Below are positions 51,521 through 60,877 of a DNA stretch of 64,000 nt, one piece after another (the stretch's first letter is position 1; every line of letters begins with the position of its first letter). The notes beneath the pieces are model-generated. The model was not told where the DNA came from. It saw nothing but the letters and a program-made list of their open reading frames with translations, and ran no database searches. Source of the DNA: Crocinitomicaceae bacterium. Lineage in GTDB: Bacteria > Bacteroidota > Bacteroidia > Flavobacteriales_D > Crocinitomicaceae. The position numbers and the translations under genes are program-made. The DNA is taken from positions 248,001 to 312,000 of the forward strand of contig JAJTCM010000001.1 of the NCBI GenBank assembly GCA_021325675.1, given 5' to 3'.

Positions 51521-53581
51521 ATGAAGTATTTAATCCTGCGGCTGTCTTTGATTTGTTTGCCTGTTCTTGCATTTTCACAGGAATACGAGGCTTTTGAAGA
51601 AAAGGGAAAATGGGGTTTTAAAGCAGGAAAAAAAACGGTAATCAAGCCCCGTTTTGACGCTGCTTCCAGCTTTTTCGGCTCAAGTCCGCGCACGACGGTG
51701 AAAATGGGAAATAAATACGGTGTCATCGACCGGAAAGGCAAGTGGTACATTGAGCCTGTCCTGGACAGTGTTTTGTATGTCACCTTTCCGCATAATTATG
51801 ACCTGGACGGAAAATGGATCATTGTTTATGGCAAAACGTATGATTATATCCTGAACGATTACGATTACAGCAAACTGGATTCCTTTCCGGAGATCCGCAG
51901 GGAAATCCTTGTGCGGGAGAAAAACCCTGATTTTAACAGAGATTACAGTGATCCGAAGGACGAATACACGACCTACCTCACACGGCCGGACGAGCCGTAT
52001 GTGATCGTGAGCGATTTTGATGAGCGCAAACAACCGCAAAGCGCCGTGTATGAGCTGCGAATGAGAAAACGGATCAGCCCGTGGGCGCCTTTGAATTACG
52101 GGGAAACACTTACGGTCGAATCCTTTTTCATGGATACTTCCGTTTTATATGTTTATTCAAACGGAACGGAAAAAGGCTATTTTATGACCGGAATGGATTC
52201 CGGGACGCCGTTTAAATTTTCGGATGTTACCGTGGACGGAAACTTCGTCCTGCTCCGGGAAGCTAAAGCGGGATCTGCTTTCCAGCTGTATCAGTGGGTC
52301 GGCGATCATTTGCTGCTACTGAGCGGGACAAATAATGTGAGCGTTTCACAGGAAGAAGGCTCAGCCCGGTATTTTTACCTGCTGGAAGACGGAAACGGGA
52401 AATACGGCTTTGTGACAATGGGAGGGAAGGTGGTCGATCCGCAATACGACACGATTTTCCGGATCCCGGGCTATTCAGACATTTTGCAAACAAGAATTAA
52501 CGGCAAATATGGATTGGTGAGCATGGCTTCCGATTATGAATTGCAGGCCCGAAGCCTGGAGCCGATCCGGATTGAGGGCTTTAATTATAGCTTGTTCACA
52601 ACAGGTATTTATCTTTCTTACACGGATGAAAAAGGGAAAAAATGGTTTGCGGATGCGCTGCTCAGGGAACAATATGCTTTCAATCCAAAATATGTTTCCC
52701 CGAAAGCGGAAAAAGGCTTTTATTATTTAACGAGCATGGATACGGTTGCCGGAAAAAAAGTTGAAACCCGGGTGCTGCCAATCAAATTTCTGAAGCTGCA
52801 GCAAACAGAGCGCGACGGAACGTACATCGCGCAGGGAACAAACAAAAAATACGGTATCATCAACATGAAGGGCGATACGCTGTTTCCGTTTCTCTACGAC
52901 GAGCTTGATTTAATGAATTACGATGGGGATGTGTTTCACTATGTCACCGTGAAGAAGAATAAGAAAGAATATTTGTATCATTGGTATTTGAACCAGCTGA
53001 TTGACCTTCCTTTTGATGAGATTAAGCCGCTTTCAGTTTATTCACATGATTTGTCAAACTTGTTTATTGTGAGCAATAAAGGGAAATCCGGCTTATTGAA
53101 TATCAGCGATTCAAGCATGGTCTTCCCCCTGGAATTTAATAAGATCTATGCGAAATCGGCCGCGGATAAATACGGTTATTTTTTGATTGCGGGGGAAAAC
53201 TCCGGATACCAGGCATATTTTCTTGAAAACCAGTTTGATGATATAAAAATAAATACCGGGAATTCTAAAGCTTACGACTGGTTTTTCAGGGATTTTGGTT
53301 ACATCAGGGCCGGCGATCAATTCGAAGAATACAATCTATATACACATGAAAAAAACCGGTTTGTTTCCGGAAACGAAATTTCCTGGACGGTCAATGACAT
53401 CACAATTTTTTATGCTGACGGCAAATTCGGCGTCCGGAACTCAAGGGATGAAATTTTGTTCCCGGCAGAATATGAAAAGCTCTATTTCGATGTTCCCTAC
53501 CAGTCGGATTACATCAGTGGAACGAAAGAGGGAAAGCCTGTTGAGCTGAATACGGAAGAAATGACAGAGACCTTCAGATAA
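51521..53581 (+). CDS. secreted WG-repeat protein, 686 aa
   Basis: A signal peptide (MKYLILRLSLICLPVLAFSQ) precedes at least seven WG/KWG-type repeats of the form KxG(V/L/F)...G..(I/V)xPxYD: KWGFKAGKKTVIKPRFD, KYGVIDRKGKWYIEPVLD, KYGFVTMGGKVVDPQYD, KYGLVSMASDYEL, KYGIINMKGDTLFPFLYD, KSGLLNISDSSMVFPLEF, KFGVRNSRDEILFPAEYE. WG repeats form a beta-propeller-like array thought to mediate binding; the partner is unknown. There is no T9SS tail, so it is periplasmic or outer-membrane associated. It is followed after 139 bp by a longer WG protein. Confidence 0.87.
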   Translation: MKYLILRLSLICLPVLAFSQEYEAFEEKGKWGFKAGKKTVIKPRFDAASSFFGSSPRTTVKMGNKYGVIDRKGKWYIEPVLDSVLYVTFPHNYDLDGKWIIVYGKTYDYILNDYDYSKLDSFPEIRREILVREKNPDFNRDYSDPKDEYTTYLTRPDEPYVIVSDFDERKQPQSAVYELRMRKRISPWAPLNYGETLTVESFFMDTSVLYVYSNGTEKGYFMTGMDSGTPFKFSDVTVDGNFVLLREAKAGSAFQLYQWVGDHLLLLSGTNNVSVSQEEGSARYFYLLEDGNGKYGFVTMGGKVVDPQYDTIFRIPGYSDILQTRINGKYGLVSMASDYELQARSLEPIRIEGFNYSLFTTGIYLSYTDEKGKKWFADALLREQYAFNPKYVSPKAEKGFYYLTSMDTVAGKKVETRVLPIKFLKLQQTERDGTYIAQGTNKKYGIINMKGDTLFPFLYDELDLMNYDGDVFHYVTVKKNKKEYLYHWYLNQLIDLPFDEIKPLSVYSHDLSNLFIVSNKGKSGLLNISDSSMVFPLEFNKIYAKSAADKYGYFLIAGENSGYQAYFLENQFDDIKINTGNSKAYDWFFRDFGYIRAGDQFEEYNLYTHEKNRFVSGNEISWTVNDITIFYADGKFGVRNSRDEILFPAEYEKLYFDVPYQSDYISGTKEGKPVELNTEEMTETFR

Positions 53582-53696
53582 ATATTGGCAGATATTTTTT
53601 ATCACTTAAAACTTAAGAATACGGTCATCTATTTAATATCAAATCAAAAAACTGTTTTTTAGCTATATGCCGTATTAACATTTTAACACATATATT

Positions 53697-53704
53697 TACC
53701 TTCG
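53697..53704 (+). promoter_or_regulatory. -7-like box TACCTTCG
   Basis: One mismatch from TAnnTTTG; 16 nt before the ATG of the second WG-repeat gene. Confidence 0.35.
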
Positions 53705-53720
53705 CAAAAATAACAACGTG

Positions 53721-56627
53721 ATGAACAAGTTTTTAATCCTCATTTGTGCCGGCTTTACTTTACTGTCCGGAGAGCTGCGTGCCCAGGACTCCGGGGCCGC
53801 CGATCCGTACCCGCTTTTTGTTCCATACAAGGAAAGCAAAACAAGCTGGGGCTACAAGAAGAACAATCAGCTGGTGATCCCGGCGAAATTTGAATATGTG
53901 ACACATTTTTCGGAAGGTTACGCCTTGGTGAAAAGCAATGGGAAATGGGGCTACATTGATACACTCGGCGCCTGGTACATTGCACCGGAATACGACAAAG
54001 GACAGCCTTTCCAGAACGGGATCGCTTTTGTGAAGAAAAACGGGAAAACCGGTTTGATCGGCAGCGATAAGCGCGTTATAATTGAGCCTGTTTACGATAA
54101 TATCCGCGAGGATTACACTTCCTATTACCTGGTAAATAACGGGAAATACGGACTGCTTAGCCGCGACTACCCGGACCTGCCTGCTATACCGCCGGTTTAC
54201 GATTCCGTGCTTTACTACAGCTCGGATATTTCGTCCGGTAAAAACAGCGACGGCAGCTGGGACATTTATTTCCGCGGGGTCAAAACACTTGAGCATGCAG
54301 ATCAGCCGGTTACCTATAAAAATCACCGCTATATGTATGATATGGTGATTGTTTCCATGAATGGTAAATATGGTGTACACAGCCTGCAAAGCGGTTGGAT
54401 CATACAGCCGAAATACGGCGTGATCGAATTCCTTGAGTTCCCGGATTACAGGATTAAAAATGAAGGCGTAAGCATGATTTTTGCGCTTCACGACCAGGAT
54501 TTGCCGGCAATGGACCCGGAATGGATGTACAATGAGAGCCTTAAAGACTCAATTACTTTTGCCAAAATGAACGGGGAATTGATCTCTTCAATGAAGTTCA
54601 ACAGCATCAATTCATCGTATGACCGGTACAGCGAAATTCAGCCGCCATATGCCATTGAAATGGGCAGGAACGGAAAAACCTACCAGCTCATGCCGGATTT
54701 CACCATTAAAGAATTTAAGTTCACGAATGTCATAAGCCATATGTACAACAGCTATTTTATTGCAGATGCTGTAGGTGGCGGACAATATATCCTGGATAAA
54801 AATTTCAATGTCATCGATTCGTTTTACCGCGTTGAGAAATACCGGGAAATGGTTCAGGATTACGAAAACTCCGGCGAAATGTATGATCCCGAAACAGGTG
54901 AGTATATTTACGAGCCCGATTTCATTCACAAGGATGTGGAGGAGCCTTTCCTGGTAGTTTACAAAAAGAACGGCGAGAAAAACGTAAAAGCGTTTTATGA
55001 CCTGGAAGCAAAGCTTATTATGACGCCCTGGTTTGACGAAGATCAGGCAGTTACCGTGCAGCGGACCAGCATTGGGAATTTTTACAGATCTGAAGTTGCC
55101 CTGAATATCCTCTATACATTCTACCCCGAAATGGATTATGCCAATATGGAAGCTAATGCCGGGAAGAAAATGGGTTACTATGTCAAAGGGATGAAAACCG
55201 GAACTGAGCTGATCTTCCAGGTTAACAATGTAATACCGGTGACAGGCAGCTTTTTTGTTATGCGCACAGGGGATCCGGGCAAGGAAACACATCATTTGTT
55301 CCGCTACAAAAATGGTAAAACCGAGCTCGTTTCCACGGAATACGAGGTTGACGAATCCATAAACCTTTACGGCCTAGCTTCTGAAAACAGCTACGACCCT
55401 GAAACAGGTGAAGCCAGCTGGGATTATATGCCGGTAAAGTTTACCCATAATTTCCTGGTACTGAAAAAAGAGAAAAAATTCGGATTGGTCACTTTTGACG
55501 GGACTGTTTTCAAGCCGCAATATGACACAATTATGCAAAATACCAGCGCTGATTTCATTGTGAACACCATGTTGAACGGTAAATACGGAACAATAGACCT
55601 GGAGCGCGGATACGAGATCAAGCCGCAGTTTGACTCCGAGCTTTACATCAATTCTGACATCTACAGCGGCAACCAGATCATTTACAACACAACGGTATAT
55701 GCTGAACAAGGCAGCTATATGCTTGATCTGCGCGGACGCAAATTCTACGGCAGGCCCGACATGACCTTCCCGCGCCGGGTGAAGGGTAAATACGGTCTCT
55801 ACGCATATTCTTTGTCGGATATGTACAGCGACCCGGCCGTCCAGGTGAAAGCAGATTACAAATACCTCGAGCAGTCCTTCATTCCAAGTATTTTCCTGGC
55901 GCAGGGGAAAGGCAAAAAATGGGGAATGATCAATTTTATCGGCGATACGCTCGTTCCTTTGAAATATGATAAAATCCGCCCGTATGAATTCAATGGCGAT
56001 AATTCCTTCCTGCTTGAAGTGAGCAATAAAAAGAAAAAAGGACTTTACGATTTGTACCAGGGTGAGCTGATCCCGCCGAAATACTCAGAGATCAGCCGTT
56101 TGGGCGATTATGATATCATGTACAATTTGTTTGCAGTGAAAACAGGGGACAAGTACGGCGTTGTGAATATCAACGGACAGGAATTGCTCCCGGCAGCTTA
56201 TGATGAGGTAACTGTCCTGTACGATTACGGAACATATGTTGTAGCGACGAAGGGCAAGAAGAAAGTAGCTTTCTCTACGCAGTACGATCAGCAGCCGCAG
56301 AAATTACAGGAATACGATTTCCTGGCTGGGGGCAAAGGCTATGTAAACAAAGAAAACGGCTTTGATGTATACAACCTGGCTAACGCTGAGTTTGAAAAAA
56401 CTGTCCCCATGGATGAGCTCGTACTGAACGGTAACATGTTCAATATCATCGTACGCAACGGCAAATTTGGCGCTGCTGATTTCGAAGGAAAAGAGCTTGT
56501 TCCATGTGTTTACGATTTCGCAACTTTTATGGAATACCGCGATGAGGTGATGATTGGCTACCAGAACGGCACCAAGTATTACATTTATGTAGAAAATAAC
56601 GAACGATTTACAGAAGAGCAATGGTAA
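53721..56627 (+). CDS. giant secreted WG-repeat protein, 968 aa
   Basis: Signal peptide MNKFLILICAGFTLLSGELRAQ. The start at ATG 53721 is preferred to the GTG one codon earlier. About twelve WG-type repeats run along the protein (for example KWGYIDTLGAWYIAPEYD, KTGLIGSDKRVIIEPVYD, KFGLVTFDGTVFKPQYD, KWGMINFIGDTLVPLKYD, KYGVVNINGQELLPAAYD, KFGAADFEGKELVPCVYD). The middle part (residues about 190-560) holds longer non-repeat insertions. Its stop overlaps the start of the next gene by 7 nt, which is strong evidence for co-translation with the beta-propeller protein. Function unknown; probably an envelope binding scaffold. Confidence 0.88.
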   Translation: MNKFLILICAGFTLLSGELRAQDSGAADPYPLFVPYKESKTSWGYKKNNQLVIPAKFEYVTHFSEGYALVKSNGKWGYIDTLGAWYIAPEYDKGQPFQNGIAFVKKNGKTGLIGSDKRVIIEPVYDNIREDYTSYYLVNNGKYGLLSRDYPDLPAIPPVYDSVLYYSSDISSGKNSDGSWDIYFRGVKTLEHADQPVTYKNHRYMYDMVIVSMNGKYGVHSLQSGWIIQPKYGVIEFLEFPDYRIKNEGVSMIFALHDQDLPAMDPEWMYNESLKDSITFAKMNGELISSMKFNSINSSYDRYSEIQPPYAIEMGRNGKTYQLMPDFTIKEFKFTNVISHMYNSYFIADAVGGGQYILDKNFNVIDSFYRVEKYREMVQDYENSGEMYDPETGEYIYEPDFIHKDVEEPFLVVYKKNGEKNVKAFYDLEAKLIMTPWFDEDQAVTVQRTSIGNFYRSEVALNILYTFYPEMDYANMEANAGKKMGYYVKGMKTGTELIFQVNNVIPVTGSFFVMRTGDPGKETHHLFRYKNGKTELVSTEYEVDESINLYGLASENSYDPETGEASWDYMPVKFTHNFLVLKKEKKFGLVTFDGTVFKPQYDTIMQNTSADFIVNTMLNGKYGTIDLERGYEIKPQFDSELYINSDIYSGNQIIYNTTVYAEQGSYMLDLRGRKFYGRPDMTFPRRVKGKYGLYAYSLSDMYSDPAVQVKADYKYLEQSFIPSIFLAQGKGKKWGMINFIGDTLVPLKYDKIRPYEFNGDNSFLLEVSNKKKKGLYDLYQGELIPPKYSEISRLGDYDIMYNLFAVKTGDKYGVVNINGQELLPAAYDEVTVLYDYGTYVVATKGKKKVAFSTQYDQQPQKLQEYDFLAGGKGYVNKENGFDVYNLANAEFEKTVPMDELVLNGNMFNIIVRNGKFGAADFEGKELVPCVYDFATFMEYRDEVMIGYQNGTKYYIYVENNERFTEEQW

Positions 56628-57904
56628 GAAAAAATATATGCATAGCGCTGGCCTGCCTGTTTGCCGCCGGCTCCTTTGCCCAAACAGAATTCAAAAGCGT
56701 GTTTCCTGAAAAATGGAGCGCAAAAATCGGTGTCTCAACCTACCGTACCAATATGCTGCTGCATGAAGGGAAGATTTTTATCGGCTCCAATGGTGTTGAC
56801 CGCAATTACAAAAGCGATGAGCTGGACGGAGTGTATGAAATCGACGCCAAAACAGGTAAAATCCTGCATCATTACGAAGTGCCTTTTTCCGGGGATAATG
56901 ATGTAAACGGCGTTGCAGTAGGCGATGGCAAGCTGTTTTTCGGAACGGACAATTATTACTTTTTCTGCTTCGATCTCAAAACCAAAGAAGAATTGTGGAA
57001 ATACCACCTGCCTTACGATGTGGAAAGCTGTCCGCAGCTCGCTGACCTGAATGGAGATAAAGCGCTGGATGTGGCTTTCAACGTGGAAGGTTTTTATTTC
57101 TACGCCCTGAACGGTAAAAACGGCGATTTGCTGTGGGTGAACAAAAGTATCACAGCGCACAGCGGAAATTCCTCCCCCTTGAAATACGATGTCAACGGCG
57201 ACGGCGTGATGGACTTCCTGACTTCGGGCCGCGGAAATTCCGAATCCGATGAAATCGACGGTTTCAAAATGGCGCATTACGGCGACTATAACCTCGCAAT
57301 CGATGGTAAAAGCGGCAAAACGATCTGGGCGGTAACTACGGGGGCTGGTGTTCACGCTTCGCCTTTTATGTACCGCAACGGGAAAAACACGGAATTTTTG
57401 TTCCTCGACAGCTACGGCGAATTAACTTCCGTGGACGCAAAAGGGAAGGTTTTGAAAAAATGCAATTTCGGCTACGATAATTTTTCCTCACCTGCAGTTA
57501 CTTCAGATCAATACCTGGTGATCGGCCGCGGGGCGTTGGAATTTAATCCCAAAGTATTTTACAAAGACGGTGACAGCCTGCCTGAATATGTGAATAACGA
57601 TGCCAAATATGTTGCCGCAGAAGTAGGGGGAAGAATCAGCGCTTCAACGATGATTGCTGACGTCCTGGCCCGCAATTCCGACCAGATCATAGGTGTAACC
57701 GAAGACGGCTTTGTCTTTATTTCCAAAACAAACGGCGAATTGATTGAGTCGTTTAAGATCCCTGCCGGCGCGGAAGCAAGTCTTTTTATCCAGGATATTG
57801 ATGGCGATAAATTCCTCGAAATCCTCATTGCCGACCTCGCCGGAAACCTGACGTGCTACAAGACAAAATCCAAAGCAAAGCCAACTTATGGCAGATTTAG
57901 ATGA
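56621..57904 (+). CDS. secreted beta-propeller (PQQ-like/FG-GAP) protein
   Basis: A 427-residue exported protein with signal peptide KNICIALACLFAAGSFAQ. It carries quinoprotein-like blade sequences (GVYEIDAKTGKILHHYEV, YALNGKNGDLLWV, LAIDGKSGKTIWAV) mixed with FG-GAP-style calcium loops (DLNGDKALD, DVNGDGVMD, DIDGDKFLE). The pattern suggests an eight-bladed propeller. No PQQ enzyme residues are visible, so it is probably a binding protein, not an enzyme. Its ATG overlaps the stop of the giant WG-repeat gene (ATGGTAA), so the two products should be made in step and may interact. Confidence 0.85.
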   Translation: MVRKNICIALACLFAAGSFAQTEFKSVFPEKWSAKIGVSTYRTNMLLHEGKIFIGSNGVDRNYKSDELDGVYEIDAKTGKILHHYEVPFSGDNDVNGVAVGDGKLFFGTDNYYFFCFDLKTKEELWKYHLPYDVESCPQLADLNGDKALDVAFNVEGFYFYALNGKNGDLLWVNKSITAHSGNSSPLKYDVNGDGVMDFLTSGRGNSESDEIDGFKMAHYGDYNLAIDGKSGKTIWAVTTGAGVHASPFMYRNGKNTEFLFLDSYGELTSVDAKGKVLKKCNFGYDNFSSPAVTSDQYLVIGRGALEFNPKVFYKDGDSLPEYVNNDAKYVAAEVGGRISASTMIADVLARNSDQIIGVTEDGFVFISKTNGELIESFKIPAGAEASLFIQDIDGDKFLEILIADLAGNLTCYKTKSKAKPTYGRFR

Positions 57905-57923
57905 GTTGAATTGAAAAATTACC

Positions 57924-57931
57924 TATATTTG
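57924..57931 (+). promoter_or_regulatory. -7 promoter box TATATTTG
   Basis: Exact TAnnTTTG match; 34 nt before the ATG of the lipoprotein at 57966. Confidence 0.4.
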
Positions 57932-57965
57932 GCCATTGTTACATGCTATTAACGAATGAATCACC

Positions 57966-58484
57966 ATGAAAAAGAATAGATGGAGAATGCCGGTTACCGT
58001 GTTGGCCTGCACTTTAATGTTGTTTTCTTCCTGTAAAAAAGAAGACCCGGTAGTTCCGGAGGATAAAACACCCGTAACCCCGACTCCAAGCGAAATCCCG
58101 AACAGCTTTTTTGCTGAAGTGGATGGAGATGACTTTTATCCGGTAACCTTAAGCGCGACCAAAAGTCCTGATAAAACGAAGCTTGGAATTTCTGCCCCGG
58201 GTTCAACGATGGGGAGTTTCGGTTTTATCATGCCAATTGATATTGGAGTTGGAACCTATACATTTGACGATCCGATGTTGGGGCCGAAAACGGCTACTTT
58301 CCTGCTCGACCAGCAAAATCAGTACGGTGCGCAAGCCGGAACAGGTACGCTGAAAGTGATTTTTCACGATAAAGTAGAAGATGTAATCCGCTGTTCTTTC
58401 GAATACACGGCCACTCCGCTGCCAACAAGCTCCGCGACGGATTTCCACAACATTACGAATGGTACATTTACGATTAACTATTAA
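57966..58484 (+). CDS. DUF6252-like lipoprotein
   Basis: A 172-residue lipoprotein: signal with lipobox FSSC (residue about 23), followed by a Pro/Thr-rich linker (KTPVTPTPSEIP) that keeps the domain away from the membrane. The beta-sandwich-like body holds VGTYTFDDPMLG and a C-terminal strand ATDFHNITNGTFTINY with the (T)DGxFxIxY-type ending that I associate with DUF6252 lipoproteins of Bacteroidota. Function unknown. It is followed by a strong terminator. Confidence 0.75.
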   Translation: MKKNRWRMPVTVLACTLMLFSSCKKEDPVVPEDKTPVTPTPSEIPNSFFAEVDGDDFYPVTLSATKSPDKTKLGISAPGSTMGSFGFIMPIDIGVGTYTFDDPMLGPKTATFLLDQQNQYGAQAGTGTLKVIFHDKVEDVIRCSFEYTATPLPTSSATDFHNITNGTFTINY

Positions 58485-58506
58485 TCGTTTCACGAAAAAA
58501 TACCAG

Positions 58507-58530
58507 GCCCGGTTTATCCGGGCTTTTTTT
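58507..58530 (+). terminator. rho-independent terminator of the lipoprotein gene
   Basis: GCCCGG (58507-58512), TTTAT loop, CCGGGC (58518-58523), then seven T. Confidence 0.9.
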
Positions 58531-58596
58531 ATGCCGTTTTCCGGCTTCTGCCTGGCCTGGAAGGGCACTGAAATTCTCCGCAAGCAGCAAAGTGTG

Positions 58597-58625
58597 TTGT
58601 ATGTCGTTATTTAGCCGTATCTTTG
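58597..58625 (+). promoter_or_regulatory. rhlE promoter TTG-N18-TATCTTTG, 4 nt before ATG
   Basis: TTG (58597-58599) and TATCTTTG (58618-58625) with an 18-nt spacer. The box lies 4 nt (TAAG) before the ATG at 58630, so a leaderless mRNA is predicted. Confidence 0.6.
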
Positions 58626-58629
58626 TAAG

Positions 58630-59898
58630 ATGATATTTAAAGAACTGGGGGTAATCGACCCCATCCTCAAAGCCCTCGAAGAAGAAGGGTACACCACACC
58701 GACACCAATTCAACAACAGACCATACCTCATTTGTTACAGAAAAAAGATGTATTGGGCTGTGCCCAGACCGGAACCGGAAAAACAGCAGCTTTTGCCATT
58801 CCGATCCTGCAGCTTTTACATGAAAATAGAAATTCTTACGCAGGCAAACGACAGATCAAATCACTGATTGTTACGCCTACCCGCGAGCTGGCGATCCAGA
58901 TTGCCGATAGCTTTGATGCTTACGGCCGTCACACAAGTATTCGCAATACAGTTATTTTCGGAGGTGTTTCACAGCACAGCCAAACGAATGCCATCAAGAA
59001 TGGTGTTGACGTGCTTGTTGCGACCCCGGGCCGTTTATTGGATTTGATCGCACAAGGTTTTGTTTCCCTGGCCCACGTGGAATTATTCGTTTTGGACGAA
59101 GCTGACCGCATGCTGGATATGGGTTTCATCCACGATGTGAAAAAATTGCTGCAATTATTGCCTAAACAGCGCCAGTCCCTGTTTTTCTCGGCTACCATGC
59201 CGCCGCAAATCCTGACACTTGCCGGAAGCATCCTCACGGATCCCGTTAAAGTAGAAGTTGCGCCGGTTTCTTCCACAGCCGATACGATCCAGCAGTCTGT
59301 TTACTTTGTTGACAAAGCGGATAAGCCCAAATTGCTGGTTGATATCCTGGAGAATAAGGAAATCGAAACGGTATTGGTTTTTACCCGCACTAAACATGGC
59401 GCCGACCGTGTTTGTAAAACATTAAGCAAAAAAGGGATCAAAGCAGAAGCAATCCACGGAAATAAAGCACAAAATGCCCGTCAGCGCGCCCTCACGAATT
59501 TTAAGAATAAAGAAATCCGTGTGCTCGTTGCGACAGATATTGCTGCCCGCGGAATTGATGTGGATGAGCTGCAATACGTGATCAATTACGAATTGCCGAA
59601 TATTCCTGAAACCTACGTTCACCGGATCGGAAGAACAGGAAGGGCGGGAAATAACGGAACAGCGTTCTCATTTTGCGACCAGGAAGAAAAAGCTTACCTG
59701 AAAGATATTCAAAAGCTGATCAACAAGCAGCTCCCGGTTGAAGAAGGACATCCTTACGCGATGGATCCTTCCATGCCAATGCCAAAAGCAAACACGCCAA
59801 AGAAAGCGGAGCAGCATAAGGCAGGATTTGCGGAAAAGAAGAGCAATCCGAATAAGAAGCGTTTCTTCAGGCCAAAAGGAGCCGGGGCGAAAAGCTAA
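58630..59898 (+). CDS. rhlE: DEAD-box RNA helicase (RhlE type)
   Basis: A 422-residue ATP-dependent RNA helicase. Q motif about 22-29 (YTTPTPIQ), Walker A AQTGTGKT (45-52), PTRELA, DEAD at 156-159 (VLDEADRMLDMGF), SAT (187-189), and HRIGRTGRAG near residue 330. The basic C-terminal tail (KKAEQHKAGFAEKKSNPNKK) likely binds RNA. RhlE remodels RNA and ribosome precursors and helps at low temperature, fitting an organism with an ice-binding protein. The stop overlaps the stop of the convergent TPR gene by 3 nt. Confidence 0.93.
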   Translation: MIFKELGVIDPILKALEEEGYTTPTPIQQQTIPHLLQKKDVLGCAQTGTGKTAAFAIPILQLLHENRNSYAGKRQIKSLIVTPTRELAIQIADSFDAYGRHTSIRNTVIFGGVSQHSQTNAIKNGVDVLVATPGRLLDLIAQGFVSLAHVELFVLDEADRMLDMGFIHDVKKLLQLLPKQRQSLFFSATMPPQILTLAGSILTDPVKVEVAPVSSTADTIQQSVYFVDKADKPKLLVDILENKEIETVLVFTRTKHGADRVCKTLSKKGIKAEAIHGNKAQNARQRALTNFKNKEIRVLVATDIAARGIDVDELQYVINYELPNIPETYVHRIGRTGRAGNNGTAFSFCDQEEKAYLKDIQKLINKQLPVEEGHPYAMDPSMPMPKANTPKKAEQHKAGFAEKKSNPNKKRFFRPKGAGAKS

Positions 59899-60836
59899 CG
59901 TTTACCGGTGCAGTATTCATTTCGCAGCTCAAGGATCTCGTAGCCGTAAAATTTCACGAAATCGTACTGAATAGCTAGCTGGATATTCTCACACGCCTTG
60001 TCCGGGTCCTTTTTTTCAATATAGATCAGGGCCCTATTCCGGTAAGCGTATGAGTTATATTCATCCAGTTTGATGGATTTATCTACGTCATGCAGGGCTT
60101 CTTTCAAACGTCCCAGTTTGAGGTAGCTGTAGCTGCGATTGTTGTATGCATAAGGATCATTGGGCGTCATTTCGAGCACTTTGTTAAAATTCTGAATAGC
60201 TATCTCATGTTTTTCCATGTGCTGGTAAACAAAGCCCAGATTGATATAAATTGCGCTAAAATCCGGACGGATTTCCTGTGCATGGGTCAGGTAAGTAATT
60301 GCTTCATCGAACTTTTTCATTTCGTCACAGATCAATGAAATATTAATCAGGGAAACAAGGTCGTCTGGGTTTTGTTTGAGGCACTCCTGGGAAATTTCGT
60401 AGGCTTCTTTAAAACGTCGGTTGTGGGAATAAAGGGAGGCGATGTTTCCGAGGTTCATCAGTTTAAGAGAATCGTTATCCGTCAGTTCGTTAGATTTTCT
60501 GAAATCGTCCACGCTTGGCTCAACTTCATTGGCTGACAGGAAAAAATTCCCGCGATTATGGTAAGCCAGAGGATTATCGGGGAACTTCTCAACCATGAGG
60601 TTATATAGCTCAAATGCCTGGCCGTATTCCTGCGATTTCATCAGGGCGTGGCCTTTCAGCTCATAAAGTGAAAAACTCGTTGGTTCAAGGGTAATGGCTT
60701 TGTCAAGCTGCTTAATACAATCTTTATACTGGCCTTTTTCAAAGCTTATCCTGGCTTTTTCGTAGAGCTCATCGTTTTGGGAAAAGAGGAGGGAAGTGAA
60801 AAAAATACACAAAAGGGAAAATAAAATCTTTTTCAT
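59895..60836 (-). CDS. exported tetratricopeptide-repeat protein
   Basis: A 313-residue protein. Signal peptide MKKILFSLLCIFFTSLLFSQ; the longer frame (60857) adds residues before it and was rejected. The mature part has about eight tetratricopeptide repeats (SFEKGQYKDCIKQLDKAITL, AIYINLGFVYQHMEKHEIAI, YAYRNRALIYIEKKDPDKAC). It is a periplasmic protein-interaction scaffold with unknown partners. The stop codons of this gene and of rhlE share bases at 59896-59897. A TATCTTTG box lies 18 nt before the ATG. Confidence 0.9.
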   Translation of the reverse strand: MKKILFSLLCIFFTSLLFSQNDELYEKARISFEKGQYKDCIKQLDKAITLEPTSFSLYELKGHALMKSQEYGQAFELYNLMVEKFPDNPLAYHNRGNFFLSANEVEPSVDDFRKSNELTDNDSLKLMNLGNIASLYSHNRRFKEAYEISQECLKQNPDDLVSLINISLICDEMKKFDEAITYLTHAQEIRPDFSAIYINLGFVYQHMEKHEIAIQNFNKVLEMTPNDPYAYNNRSYSYLKLGRLKEALHDVDKSIKLDEYNSYAYRNRALIYIEKKDPDKACENIQLAIQYDFVKFYGYEILELRNEYCTGKR

Positions 60837-60854
60837 GCTATGGTTCTTTGGCAG

Positions 60855-60862
60855 CAAAGATA
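60855..60862 (-). promoter_or_regulatory. -7 promoter box TATCTTTG
   Basis: Exact TAnnTTTG match on the minus strand, 18 nt before the ATG of the TPR gene. Confidence 0.5.
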
Positions 60863-60877
60863 ATGAAATTCCTGTAA

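Noticed and set aside
53760-54491. 243-codon minus-strand frame inside the giant WG-repeat gene
   Set aside because: Antisense to the signal peptide and first WG repeats; no signals or domains.
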